Source: Bacteroidota bacterium
GTDB lineage: Bacteria; Bacteroidota; Bacteroidia; B-17B0; Aurantibacillaceae
Direction of reading: 5' to 3'
Assembly (NCBI GenBank): GCA_963169355.1
Contig: CAUJCR010000001.1
Location: 221,563-285,562 of the forward strand
DNA: 64,000 nucleotides
Below are positions 44,585 through 53,030 of this stretch, in pieces (the first letter of the stretch is position 1; each line of letters begins with the position of its first letter). A program made the position numbers and the translations under genes. The notes under the pieces were generated by a model that was not told the origin of the DNA, did not search any database, and saw nothing but the letters and a program-made list of their open reading frames with translations.

Positions 44585-45844
44585 TTATAATTTTTGAGCA
44601 AAGCCTTCTTTAATCTTATCTGCGGCATATTGCCCACCGTATAATTTATCTTTAATTTTAGAGAAAGATTCAATGGTATATTTTACATCCTCATCTGTAT
44701 GAACCGCTGTAGGTATTAAACGTAAAATAATCATGCCTTTAGGAACAACAGGGTAAACCACCATTGAACAAAAGATTCCGAAGTTTTCACGTAAATCAAT
44801 TACCATATTGGTAGCTTCTGGAATTGAACCATTCATGTAAACTGGAGTAACACATGTGTTTGTATCGCCAATATTAAATCCAGCATCTACTAAGCCTTTT
44901 TGTAGCTTTTTAGTTATATCCCATAATTTATGACGGAATTCAGGATGCTTGTTTAATAACTCTAAGCGTTTTAATAAACCATGTACTAAAGGCATTGGTA
45001 ATGACTTAGCAAAAATTTGCGAACGCATATTGTAACGTAAATACGTTATCACATTTTTTGAAGAACTAATAAAACCACCTATTAAGGCAAATGATTTAGC
45101 AAAAGTTCCAAAATAAATATCTATTCCATCTTGACAATTTTGTTCCTCTCCTGTTCCACCACCATTAGCACCCATAGTTCCAATACCATGTGCATCATCT
45201 ACAAACAAACGGAAATTATATTTCTTTTTAAGGGCAACGATTTCTTTCAATTTTCCTTGGTCGCCGCGCATACCAAAAACACCCTCCGTAATTACTAAAA
45301 TTCCACCGCCTGTTGTTTCAGCTAATTTCTTTGCACGTTCTAATTGTTTTTCGCAATCTTCAATATCATTATGTTTAAACACATAACGCTTACCCATGTG
45401 TAAACGTACGCCATCTAAAATACATGCGTGTGATTCAGCATCATAAACAATCACATCGTGTCTGTCCACTAAGGCATCAATAGCTGATACCATAGCTTGA
45501 TAACCAAAGTTACATAAAATAGTATCTTCTTTATTTACTAACTTTGATAAGCCTGCTTCTAATAATTCGTGCTTGTCTGAATTACCACTCATCATTCTTG
45601 CACCCATTGGCAATGCTAAACCATATTGTTGTGCGCCCTCAGTATCAGCTTGACGAACTTCGGGATGATTAGCTAATCCTAAATAATTATTCAAACTCCA
45701 GTTTAATAGCTTTTTTCCTCTAAACATCATGTGAGGCCCTATTTCGCCTTCAAGTTTTGGAAATGTAAAGTAGCCATGAGATTCTTTTGAGTGTTCACCA
45801 ATTGGTCCCATGTTTTTTTCTATTTTTTCAAATATATCTTTCAT
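44585..45844 (-). CDS. PLP-dependent alpha-oxoamine synthase (serine palmitoyltransferase or cysteate acyltransferase type)
   Basis: Product of 419 residues, longer than BioF and of a type conserved in Bacteroidota. The PLP lysine is K250 (TFAKSF), with D216 and H219 in LFVDDAHGIG and NYLGLANHPEV at the N-terminal signature. Known enzymes of this superfamily that take fatty acyl thioesters make the sphingoid base of sphingolipids (serine) or capnine of sulfonolipids (cysteate), both hallmark lipids of the phylum. The acceptor amino acid cannot be read off. A TAATTTTG -7 box lies about 33 nt upstream; the neighbours give no lipid context. Confidence 0.8.
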   Translation of the reverse strand: MKDIFEKIEKNMGPIGEHSKESHGYFTFPKLEGEIGPHMMFRGKKLLNWSLNNYLGLANHPEVRQADTEGAQQYGLALPMGARMMSGNSDKHELLEAGLSKLVNKEDTILCNFGYQAMVSAIDALVDRHDVIVYDAESHACILDGVRLHMGKRYVFKHNDIEDCEKQLERAKKLAETTGGGILVITEGVFGMRGDQGKLKEIVALKKKYNFRLFVDDAHGIGTMGANGGGTGEEQNCQDGIDIYFGTFAKSFALIGGFISSSKNVITYLRYNMRSQIFAKSLPMPLVHGLLKRLELLNKHPEFRHKLWDITKKLQKGLVDAGFNIGDTNTCVTPVYMNGSIPEATNMVIDLRENFGIFCSMVVYPVVPKGMIILRLIPTAVHTDEDVKYTIESFSKIKDKLYGGQYAADKIKEGFAQKL

Positions 45845-45892
45845 TGTATTGAGATTTTAATGTACAGTTCTAAAGCGACAAAATTAATAAAA

Positions 45893-46666
45893 TTAAATGA
45901 TTCTTTTAATAACTCTTAGCATGTGGGAGTATTTTTTGTTATTAGAGTGAAATATGCCATAGTGGTCGAATCTATCAATACGAACACAACCACTTGCATG
46001 AATAATTTGTTGATTTTCGAGCACAATGCCTACATGAACAATTTTACCTTCTTCGTTATCAAAAAAAGCTAAATCGCCTGCCTGTGCTTCTTCAACAAAA
46101 CTAAGCGGCGAACCTAATTCGACTTGTTGGGAGGCATCACGCGGTAATTGATAGCCGTTTAACTTATATACTAATTGCGAAAAGCCAGAACAATCAATTC
46201 CAAACGGCGAGCGCCCACCCCACAAATATGGTGCATTTAAGAATAAAAAAGCGGTCTCTTTTAATTTATCTATTGATTTAGTTTGTGAAGAATTAATTGA
46301 TTGCCCTTCAAATTCAAATTCCATTCCTGCAATTGACAATTTACCATTTTTGAGATTAGGAAGTGTTGCCCCAATAGTTAATGGAAAAACTTGCTTAGTT
46401 GTAGTTTGTTGGATGATTTGTACTAATTCGGCATTTAGGTGATTTGAATCTAGCTTCTCAAATTCGACTTGAGATAATGGAGTATGTTGTTTAGCGCTTA
46501 TCCACGAGGGGTATGAGTCAAAAGTGGAAACTATTTGCAACCAATCTTCATTACCTTCAACAACAGTATATGTTTCTCCGAACAATAACTGAGTAACCAT
46601 TTCACTGGTACTGGATGGTTCCTTTCTACAAGGAATAACGCTTAAAGTACAAACGCCGTAATTCAT
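45893..46666 (-). CDS. NlpC/P60 family peptidase with SH3-like domain
   Basis: Cell-wall peptidase of 257 residues. N-terminal bacterial SH3-like domain (about 1-70, TLSVIPCRKEPSSTSEMVTQLLFGE), a middle region, then the NlpC/P60 catalytic domain (about 130-257). The catalytic cysteine is in FGIDCSGF, the histidine in KIVHVGIVL and the third polar residue in IIHASG. Such enzymes cut D-Glu-diamino acid bonds in peptidoglycan. There is no evident signal peptide, so location or export route is unclear. Its -7 box TAAATTTG is 4 nt before the ATG. Confidence 0.92.
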   Translation of the reverse strand: MNYGVCTLSVIPCRKEPSSTSEMVTQLLFGETYTVVEGNEDWLQIVSTFDSYPSWISAKQHTPLSQVEFEKLDSNHLNAELVQIIQQTTTKQVFPLTIGATLPNLKNGKLSIAGMEFEFEGQSINSSQTKSIDKLKETAFLFLNAPYLWGGRSPFGIDCSGFSQLVYKLNGYQLPRDASQQVELGSPLSFVEEAQAGDLAFFDNEEGKIVHVGIVLENQQIIHASGCVRIDRFDHYGIFHSNNKKYSHMLRVIKRII

Positions 46667-46670
46667 ATAA

Positions 46671-46678
46671 CAAATTTA
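46671..46678 (-). promoter_or_regulatory. -7 box of the NlpC/P60 gene
   Basis: TAAATTTG on the minus strand, exact consensus, 4 nt before the ATG. Leaderless mRNA predicted; no TTG at the expected -33 place. Confidence 0.5.
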
Positions 46679-46733
46679 TAATTTGTTTGTATTGTAATTA
46701 AATTCCATTAAAATAGTTATCCACTACACCATA

Positions 46734-47348
46734 TTAACTTAATAATTGTTTTATCTCCATTGCGGTATTTGTAATAGATTGTGGATTAATGTGCTTTAAA
46801 AATGGAATATTGATGTGTTTAATATCTTTAGCTTGAGAGATAATGATATGTTTTACTTCATCTTCAAAATCGCCATTAAACACAAGGTATTTTAACTTAT
46901 AACCATTTGTAAGCAGATAATTAATAGAAAGTAAGCTATGATTAATACAGCCTAAATAATTTTGAATCACTAATACAACCTCTGCGTCACATTGTTGAGC
47001 AATTTGAATTACAAAATCATGCTGGTTTAATGGAACCAAAATTCCTCCAGCGCCTTCAATAATTAAATCATTATTTGTTTTAGGCGTTTCAATAAGATTT
47101 AATTGAATTTCCACACCATCAATTTTAGCGGCATAATGTGGCGACAAAGGTTCCTTTAACAAATAACTTTCGGGGTGAATTGTAGATTTTGAATTAGATA
47201 TTAATTTTTCAACGGTTAATGAATCTTGTCCTTCTATTGTACCACTTTGAATGGGTTTCCAATAGTCGGCTTGTAATGCTTCTGTTAAAATTGCCGAAAC
47301 AAGTGTTTTTCCTACATTGGTTCCAATACCAGTTACAAACAATTTCAT
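46734..47348 (-). CDS. bioD: Dethiobiotin synthetase
   Basis: ATP-dependent ring closure of diaminopelargonic acid with CO2, 204 residues. P-loop VTGIGTNVGKTLVS at the N-terminus, ADYWKPIQSG with the substrate lysine, and IEGAGGILVPLNQ are the family motifs. It overlaps the stop of a glycosyltransferase gene by 4 bp (ATGA type) and so is translated from that mRNA, away from bioBF. bioA and an early pimelate gene are absent from the window. Confidence 0.93.
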   Translation of the reverse strand: MKLFVTGIGTNVGKTLVSAILTEALQADYWKPIQSGTIEGQDSLTVEKLISNSKSTIHPESYLLKEPLSPHYAAKIDGVEIQLNLIETPKTNNDLIIEGAGGILVPLNQHDFVIQIAQQCDAEVVLVIQNYLGCINHSLLSINYLLTNGYKLKYLVFNGDFEDEVKHIIISQAKDIKHINIPFLKHINPQSITNTAMEIKQLLS

Positions 47349-48487
47349 TGATTAAATAGATTAATATATTTATTTATTATAGCCTCAATATTTAAACGAG
47401 CTTGTATGTAATTTTTAGCAGCCTCACACCATCTATCATATTCCTCTTGATTCATGTCGGTAAGCGTATTTATTGCCTTAACAAATTCATTTGGTTTATC
47501 TAACGAAATATCAAAACCCGCTTTATGTTGCATGAGCTGTCGCCAAGGTGTTTGGTCAGATATAATAACAGGTCTTGAGTTTTGCAAAGTTTCTACAATT
47601 ACATGTCCGAAGTTTTCTGTTCTAGTTGGTAAAAAAAGTGCGTGATAGTGTTGTATCGTTTTACCAATTTCGTCTTGAGTAAGTTCACCTTTATATTCAA
47701 ACTCAACAGATTTTGGCAAACTCTTTACGCATGTTTGACACTTATTCCAATACTCGGAATCTTCAATAGGGCCAAACACATGAAATTTTATCGTATTGGT
47801 AATGCTTTTGATGATATCACAGGCAAACATTAAATTTTTTACATCTAAGATTCGACCTATAAAACAAATGTTCAACTTATTCTTTTCTTTAATAATAGGT
47901 TTTACAGCTTCACTTGTTTTTGGAAAATTAGAAATCTCACTAATATTTACGCTTTGTGCAATTTTATTTTTAATTTCTTGAGTTTCTTCGGCAGAGGTTG
48001 ATTGCCAGAGCACTTCTTTAAATAAACCTGTAATTTTTGCATACATTAAAAACAACTGCTTTTTCAAAGGTTTTACAGCTAAAGCACCAGGTCTTAGCAT
48101 CCCTCTTGGTGCTAAAACTACTTTTGAAGTTAATTTTCCTTGCTTTCTCCAACTTAAAGGCTGAATAGTAAAAATTTTAGAAAATAATGAATTCAAATAA
48201 ATCACATCGTGTGGCGTTGTTTGAATAAGTTTCAAGATAAATGTGCTATTCAAATTTTCTGGACTCACATAAAACACTTCTCTACCTTCATATACCGTCC
48301 ACTCATTTATTATCACATTACTATATGGTTGATTTGATTTGAAATCTCTATCTGTAGTAATAATTTTAAAATGAAAATGGGGTGCTAAATACTGAGTTAA
48401 TGTAGCTATAGATTGAATAGGACCTCCCGCCTTAAAACCTGGCAGAAACCAATCGCATAAAATAAGTATGGTTTTATTTTTAGTCAA
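47345..48487 (-). CDS. Glycosyltransferase, GT-B fold (family 4-like)
   Basis: Product of 380 residues. N-terminal LILCDWFLPGFKAGGPIQS and the C-terminal NICFIGRILDVKN plus ALFLPTRTENFGHVIVETL segment (the EX7E-type donor-binding region) indicate a retaining GT4-like enzyme. No ATG is available near the N-terminus, so translation must begin at the TTG at 48487, supported by a TACTTTTG -7 box 10 nt upstream. Probably acts on a surface glycan; donor and acceptor unknown. Overlaps bioD by 4 bp. Confidence 0.85.
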   Translation of the reverse strand: MTKNKTILILCDWFLPGFKAGGPIQSIATLTQYLAPHFHFKIITTDRDFKSNQPYSNVIINEWTVYEGREVFYVSPENLNSTFILKLIQTTPHDVIYLNSLFSKIFTIQPLSWRKQGKLTSKVVLAPRGMLRPGALAVKPLKKQLFLMYAKITGLFKEVLWQSTSAEETQEIKNKIAQSVNISEISNFPKTSEAVKPIIKEKNKLNICFIGRILDVKNLMFACDIIKSITNTIKFHVFGPIEDSEYWNKCQTCVKSLPKSVEFEYKGELTQDEIGKTIQHYHALFLPTRTENFGHVIVETLQNSRPVIISDQTPWRQLMQHKAGFDISLDKPNEFVKAINTLTDMNQEEYDRWCEAAKNYIQARLNIEAIINKYINLFNQ

Positions 48488-48497
48488 ACTACAATGG

Positions 48498-48505
48498 CAA
48501 AAGTA
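48498..48505 (-). promoter_or_regulatory. -7 box of the glycosyltransferase-bioD unit
   Basis: TACTTTTG on the minus strand, consensus, 10 nt before the TTG start; no good -33 element. Confidence 0.45.
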
Positions 48506-48631
48506 CGATTATTTTAACTCATAATCGTTTAGTTACTCTACTAACAATAGTCTTCATATTTTGTGAATTTTTTAATTTTCTACCCATAATTAAAATAGTA
48601 ACTTCGTGCCACTAAAAAACTATAGATTATT

Positions 48632-49582
48632 ATGTCAACAACTACCGAACATATCAACTGCCTTATTATTGGTTCTGGTCCTGCTGGATACACAGCAGCA
48701 ATATACGCTGCACGTGCCGATTTAAAACCTGTTATTTACACTGGAATGACTCCTGGAGGACAATTAACTGAAACCACCGAAGTAGATAATTTTCCGGGTT
48801 ATCCTAAAGGAATTACAGGTCCTGAACTCATGGAAGATTTAAAAAATCAGGCTGAACGTTTTGGTACGCAAGTTAGAATTGGAACAGTAACAAAAGCTGA
48901 TTTAAACGCTACACCAAAAAGATTATGGATTGATGAATCAACCGAAATAACAGCCGATGCGGTTATTATCTCAACTGGTGCTTCGGCAAAATGGTTAGGC
49001 TTAGAAAACGAAAGCAGACTTCGCATGAATGCAGGTGGTGTTTCGGCATGTGCTGTTTGTGATGGCTTTTTTTATAGAGGACAAGAAGTAGCCATAGTTG
49101 GCGCTGGTGATACGGCAGCCGAAGAAGCAACTTATTTAGCTAAGCTATGTAAAAAAGTGTATATGATTGTTCGTAGAGACGAAATGCGTGCTAGCAAAGC
49201 CATGCAGCATCGTGTAAAAAACACAGCCAATATCGAAATATTATATAACAGCGAAACCCAAGATATTCTAGGTAAAGAAGTGGTAGAAGGCATTATTGTT
49301 AAAAATAATGTTACTAATGAAGAAAGAACAATTGCAGTTACTGGCTTTTTTGTAGCTATTGGTCATAAACCAAATACAGATATTTTTAAGGGGCAAATTA
49401 CGATGGATGAGCTTGGGTACATTACAGTGGTGCCTGGCTCGACTAGAACTAATATTGCGGGAGTATTTGCAGTAGGAGATTGTGCCGATAAAACTTACCG
49501 TCAAGCAGTTACAGCAGCTGGTAGTGGCTGTATGGGTGCCTTAGATGCTGAACGTTGGTTAGCAGAAAGTGGTAAACATTAA
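48632..49582 (+). CDS. trxB: Thioredoxin-disulfide reductase
   Basis: NADPH-dependent flavoprotein of 316 residues that reduces thioredoxin. FAD-binding motif IIGSGPAGYTAAIYAAR at the N-terminus, redox cysteines C140 and C143 in ACAVCDG, NADPH motif VAIVGAGDTAAEEATYLA and the C-terminal FAVGDCADKTYRQAVTAAGSG. All key residues are present and length is usual. Monocistronic as far as can be seen; the leader contains only a weak TAACTTCG box. Confidence 0.97.
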   Translation: MSTTTEHINCLIIGSGPAGYTAAIYAARADLKPVIYTGMTPGGQLTETTEVDNFPGYPKGITGPELMEDLKNQAERFGTQVRIGTVTKADLNATPKRLWIDESTEITADAVIISTGASAKWLGLENESRLRMNAGGVSACAVCDGFFYRGQEVAIVGAGDTAAEEATYLAKLCKKVYMIVRRDEMRASKAMQHRVKNTANIEILYNSETQDILGKEVVEGIIVKNNVTNEERTIAVTGFFVAIGHKPNTDIFKGQITMDELGYITVVPGSTRTNIAGVFAVGDCADKTYRQAVTAAGSGCMGALDAERWLAESGKH

Positions 49583-49663
49583 CAAAGTTGATTCAAATTA
49601 TTTTGTGCTTTGTTTAAATTTTTTACTAATTTGCGCCATATTTTTTGAACACTTAGATAAACA

Positions 49664-50398
49664 ATGAATTTTTACAGACTAATAGGCGTTATTTTAATAC
49701 TAATATGTTTTTACAATGGGCACGCTCAGTTGTTCTCAAAACAAGTGCCTCAACTAAAACGATACACTCCCGAAGAAGTAGTTGACCCAGATTACGGCAT
49801 TATCATTTATAATAAATTAGTTCCTATGATGGGTGGCGATTCTATTAGATACACTAAGGACGGTTATAATGCCCAAAATTGGCAAGAAGATTATTATATG
49901 AGTGGTAAACTTCTTCATAAAGGATTCTATCAAGACGGAGCTATAAAAGTATTTAAAAATTATTATGAAAGTGGGCAAATAGAGCGCTCATTTAGCAGTT
50001 CTGATTTAAGACATAGTAAACTCGAAATTTTTTATGAAGACGGAAAAGTAAAATCTTCTATTAGTTACTTTGATGGTAATCCTCAAAATCAATATGATTT
50101 TTATAAAAACGGATTACCTGAATACGTAGAAGAGAATGATAAAAATATGGAGTATTTGTTTAAACGTAATTCTTATTTTGAAAACGGACAGCCTTCTTCG
50201 TTATTTGAATTAATCGACAAAAAATCTAAACGATACCTTAAAAAAGAATTTTATGAAAATGGTCGTTTAAAAGAGGAAGGAACAATGATATTTAGAAAAG
50301 ATTTGGGAGACTACCAAAAAGACGGAAACTGGACTTATTACGACGAAAAAGGGGCTGTTTCAAAAACAGAAAAATATCAGAAGGGAGAGCTACAGTAG
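49664..50398 (+). CDS. Exported YwqK-like repeat protein
   Basis: Product of 244 residues with a signal peptide (LIGVILILICFYNGHA). The body consists of short Gly/Asn-ended strand repeats resembling MORN/YwqK units (YYMSGKLLHKGFYQDG, YYESGQIERSF, YEDGKVKSSISYFDGN, YENGRLKEEG, YDEKGAVSKTEKY). Proteins with this repeat are often labelled YwqK family antitoxin, but the presence of a signal peptide and absence of a toxin gene argue against that role. Function unknown. It lies 81 nt after trxB. Confidence 0.75.
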   Translation: MNFYRLIGVILILICFYNGHAQLFSKQVPQLKRYTPEEVVDPDYGIIIYNKLVPMMGGDSIRYTKDGYNAQNWQEDYYMSGKLLHKGFYQDGAIKVFKNYYESGQIERSFSSSDLRHSKLEIFYEDGKVKSSISYFDGNPQNQYDFYKNGLPEYVEENDKNMEYLFKRNSYFENGQPSSLFELIDKKSKRYLKKEFYENGRLKEEGTMIFRKDLGDYQKDGNWTYYDEKGAVSKTEKYQKGELQ

Positions 50399-50411
50399 TC
50401 TAGTCTTTTCT

Positions 50412-51173
50412 TTATATTTCCTGATTAAAGAAAAACTGCATCAATTTTCTTAATGGCTTAGCATAAAGTGTATAAACCTTTGGTTTTAAGCCGTTAATTT
50501 TCCAAGCTTTTCTATCTTCTTGATTTGCTCTTAAACGATTACTAAATGATTGATTGCTTTTTCCTCCTACTCTCATTTTAATAATAAATTCAGGAAGATA
50601 GGCTAACTTCACTTGATGTTTATGTATAAATCGTAATAGTAACTCGTAATCGGCAGCCGATTTAAAATTGAGATTAAACACGCCATATTTTTCATAGCAA
50701 AATTTCATAGCAAAAAAAGTAGGATGTGGTGGCATCCAACCTTTGTAAAACATACCATGTTTATAATGTCCCGATTTCCATTTACGGAATACCTTTGTTG
50801 TATCACTTCTATCTACATAATATAAATCAGCATACAGGGCATCTGCCTCTTTTTCTTGTATCGTCTTCACCACATGCTCAATTACTTGAGGATGTGTATA
50901 AAAATCATCGCTATGTAATATTCCAATTACATCACCAGTTGCTAAATTGATTCCTTTATTTAAAGCATCGTATAATCCATTATCCTTCTCCGAAACGACT
51001 TTAGAAATTTTATCTTTGTAATTATTGACGATAGATAACGTATTATCTTGCGATAACCCATCAATAATGATGTATTCAATATTTGGGTAAGTTTGATTCA
51101 TAACCGACTCTATCGTTTCCTTTAATGTAGCCTCACTATTGTAAGTTATAGTTATAATACTCACTTTCATCAT
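50412..51173 (-). CDS. Glycosyltransferase family 2
   Basis: Product of 253 residues, GT-A fold inverting enzyme. SIITITYNSEATLKETIESV with the UDP-binding region, IIIDGLSQDNT, and GILHSDDFY carrying the DxD-like metal site are visible. VSEKDNGLYDALNKGI is typical of the WcaA-like subgroup. Two consecutive ATG codons open the gene. It begins 2 nt after gmhB and is the last gene of the heptose-nucleotide cluster, so it may transfer heptose or another sugar of the same surface glycan. Confidence 0.88.
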   Translation of the reverse strand: MMKVSIITITYNSEATLKETIESVMNQTYPNIEYIIIDGLSQDNTLSIVNNYKDKISKVVSEKDNGLYDALNKGINLATGDVIGILHSDDFYTHPQVIEHVVKTIQEKEADALYADLYYVDRSDTTKVFRKWKSGHYKHGMFYKGWMPPHPTFFAMKFCYEKYGVFNLNFKSAADYELLLRFIHKHQVKLAYLPEFIIKMRVGGKSNQSFSNRLRANQEDRKAWKINGLKPKVYTLYAKPLRKLMQFFFNQEI

Positions 51174-51175
51174 CC

Positions 51176-51724
51176 TTATACCATTAATGAATGTGCTAAA
51201 TAAATTAATCCTTTATATTGAAAATCAATTTTTGAATCAGAAACAGTTTCATGATGTATATAAACTGTTTTCATGCCTGCCTTTTTACCAAATTCCATAT
51301 CACTCATGCTATCTCCCACCATCAATGATTTAGAAAAATCTATCTCAGGAAAATCTTTCTGAGCCATTAAAGCCATTCCAATTTCTGGCTTACGAGTTGG
51401 GTGGTTTTCTGAGGCTAGATAAGGAGAATAGTAAATTTTATCAATTCGGCCTTTCATAAAATTAATTTCATATAACATATTACTATGTATCAATTCCAAA
51501 TCCTCTGGAAGAATAATTTTTTTTCCGATACATTGTTGGTTAGTTACAATCACAATTCTACCAAACAATTCATTAAATATCTTTAAAGCATTTAAAACAC
51601 CATCTAAAAATTCAAATTCGGTAGAATGTTTCACATAATCATTTTCAAGCTTCTTATTAATAACGCCATCACGATCAAGAAACAAAGTCCACGATTTATC
51701 AATATGTAAATCCTTTAAAGTCAT
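51176..51724 (-). CDS. gmhB: HAD-IIIA phosphatase, GmhB-like
   Basis: From the ATG at 51724 the product has 182 residues. HAD motifs: LFLDRDGVINKK (nucleophile and acid Asp), VTNQQ, and MVGDSMSDMEFGKKAG. The pathway step is removal of the 7-phosphate from heptose bisphosphate. The loop between motifs (IYYSPYLASENHPTRKPEIGM) aligns with the zinc loop of GmhB, but the cysteines that bind zinc are absent, so this is a zinc-free variant or a related sugar phosphatase. It overlaps hddC by 26 bp. Assignment rests mainly on its neighbours. Confidence 0.75.
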   Translation of the reverse strand: MTLKDLHIDKSWTLFLDRDGVINKKLENDYVKHSTEFEFLDGVLNALKIFNELFGRIVIVTNQQCIGKKIILPEDLELIHSNMLYEINFMKGRIDKIYYSPYLASENHPTRKPEIGMALMAQKDFPEIDFSKSLMVGDSMSDMEFGKKAGMKTVYIHHETVSDSKIDFQYKGLIYLAHSLMV

Positions 51725-52409
51725 CTTGTGCTTTTTTATAATCCTCTGGTATTCCAATATCTATAAAATAGGTATTTAACTCCAACCCAACTATTTTAAG
51801 TACATTAATTTTAGCCTCAAAAAAATCTTTCTCGATTGAAAACGATTGGTTAGGCACTGTTTTATCCAAATACAATTGTCTATTTAAAACATACACGCCT
51901 CCATTAATAATTCCAGCTTCAGCTTTTCCATCCTTCTCTCTAAATTGATAAATTCTTCCTTCTTGATTAATTTTTATTGTTCCATATCGTGCCGCATCCT
52001 CCACCCTACGAAGTGCTAAAGTGCAATCTGCTCGATTTGCATTGTGTAGAGCATAAAGATGTTGAATATTCACATCAAAAAATGAATCTCCATTTAAAAC
52101 TAAAACTTGATTGGTTTCACATTTCTCCATTGCCAATCTAATACCGCCACCTGTACCAAGTGGTGTATTCTCTACGGCATATCTAATAGTCAACCCATTG
52201 TATGATGTTTGGTAACGTTCTTTAATTTTATCGGCTAAGTAACCTACCGATAACACTACGCTTTTTATATCGTAATGTTTCAGATAACGAAACATATAAT
52301 CCAAAAAAGGTAACTGATTAACAGGAGCCATTGGTTTTGGAACATCACTTACAACCGATTGAAGCCTTGTACCAAATCCGCCAGCTAATATTATTGCTTC
52401 GCTAAGCAT
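51699..52409 (-). CDS. hddC: Heptose-1-phosphate nucleotidyltransferase (HddC-like)
   Basis: Sugar-1-phosphate nucleotidyltransferase of 236 residues. AIILAGGFGTRLQSVVSDVPKPM is the nucleotide-binding signature, ENTPLGTGGGIRLA and LNGDSFFDVN the sugar/metal part. With gmhA directly upstream (4 nt) and a gmhB-like gene downstream, it most likely makes GDP-D-glycero-alpha-D-manno-heptose. Related glucose- or mannose-type transferases are the alternative. The heptose kinase hddA, needed for the chain, is not in the cluster. Confidence 0.82.
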   Translation of the reverse strand: MLSEAIILAGGFGTRLQSVVSDVPKPMAPVNQLPFLDYMFRYLKHYDIKSVVLSVGYLADKIKERYQTSYNGLTIRYAVENTPLGTGGGIRLAMEKCETNQVLVLNGDSFFDVNIQHLYALHNANRADCTLALRRVEDAARYGTIKINQEGRIYQFREKDGKAEAGIINGGVYVLNRQLYLDKTVPNQSFSIEKDFFEAKINVLKIVGLELNTYFIDIGIPEDYKKAQDDFKGFTY

Positions 52410-52413
52410 TAGT

Positions 52414-52995
52414 TTATGATTTAGGGAATAATTGACTTTCCACTAATTCGCAAATGGTATGCCCTAATATCATGTGGCATTCTTGAATACGAGGCGTATC
52501 TTTTGAAGGTATATTAATTAAATACTTTGCCACATCTTTCATTTTACCTCCAGTTTCACCCGTAAAAGCAATAGTTGTCATGCCTATTTGATTAGCCTCT
52601 TCTAAGGCTTTTAAAACATTGGGAGAATTTCCGCTAGTAGATAATCCGAACAACACATCGCCTTTTCTTCCCATGGCTTTAACTAAGCGACTATAAATAA
52701 CATCATAACTATAATCGTTAGCTACCGCTGTTGTATAGCTTGTATTTACGTGTAGTGCTTCGCTAAACAATGGCGGACGATCGTAATAAAAACGGCCACT
52801 CAATTCGGCTGCTAAATGTTGAGAATCGGCTGCAGAACCTCCGTTTCCTGCCCACAATACTTTTCCATCTTGTTTATAGCAATTTACAATATCTGAAACA
52901 ATTAATTGAATGTTGTGTAACAAAACTTCATTTGATAATAGACTAGTTTTTAAATCTATAGATGCCTGTAAGCGTGCTTTTATGTATTGAATCAT
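52414..52995 (-). CDS. gmhA: Sedoheptulose-7-phosphate isomerase
   Basis: SIS-domain isomerase of 193 residues, first step of heptose synthesis. AGNGGSAADSQHLAAELSGRF holds substrate-binding serine and the catalytic glutamate; GLSTSGNSPNVLKAL is the second phosphate loop; IQECHMILGHTICELVE includes the catalytic histidine. Length is normal for GmhA. Likely promoter: TAAATTTA 5 nt before the ATG. First gene of the unit gmhA-hddC-gmhB-glycosyltransferase. Confidence 0.93.
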   Translation of the reverse strand: MIQYIKARLQASIDLKTSLLSNEVLLHNIQLIVSDIVNCYKQDGKVLWAGNGGSAADSQHLAAELSGRFYYDRPPLFSEALHVNTSYTTAVANDYSYDVIYSRLVKAMGRKGDVLFGLSTSGNSPNVLKALEEANQIGMTTIAFTGETGGKMKDVAKYLINIPSKDTPRIQECHMILGHTICELVESQLFPKS

Positions 52996-53000
52996 GAGTG

Positions 53001-53008
53001 TAAATTTA
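53001..53008 (-). promoter_or_regulatory. -7 box of the gmhA operon
   Basis: TAAATTTA (minus strand), one mismatch to the consensus, 5 nt before the ATG; suggests a separate promoter inside a run of minus-strand genes. Confidence 0.35.
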
Positions 53009-53030
53009 TAACTTTTTTAAAAATTAAATG

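Noticed and set aside
47345..48487. Truncated glycosyltransferase lacking a start codon
   Set aside because: The N-terminal strand is complete with a TTG start and a -7 box just upstream; TTG starts also occur at murI and the LysE-like gene.
49664..50398. Antitoxin of a toxin-antitoxin pair (YwqK family label)
   Set aside because: The protein has a signal peptide and repeat structure, and there is no adjacent toxin gene.
51176..51724. Degraded gene because the zinc loop cysteines are missing
   Set aside because: All HAD catalytic motifs are intact and the frame is unbroken, so a zinc-free variant is more likely than a pseudogene.
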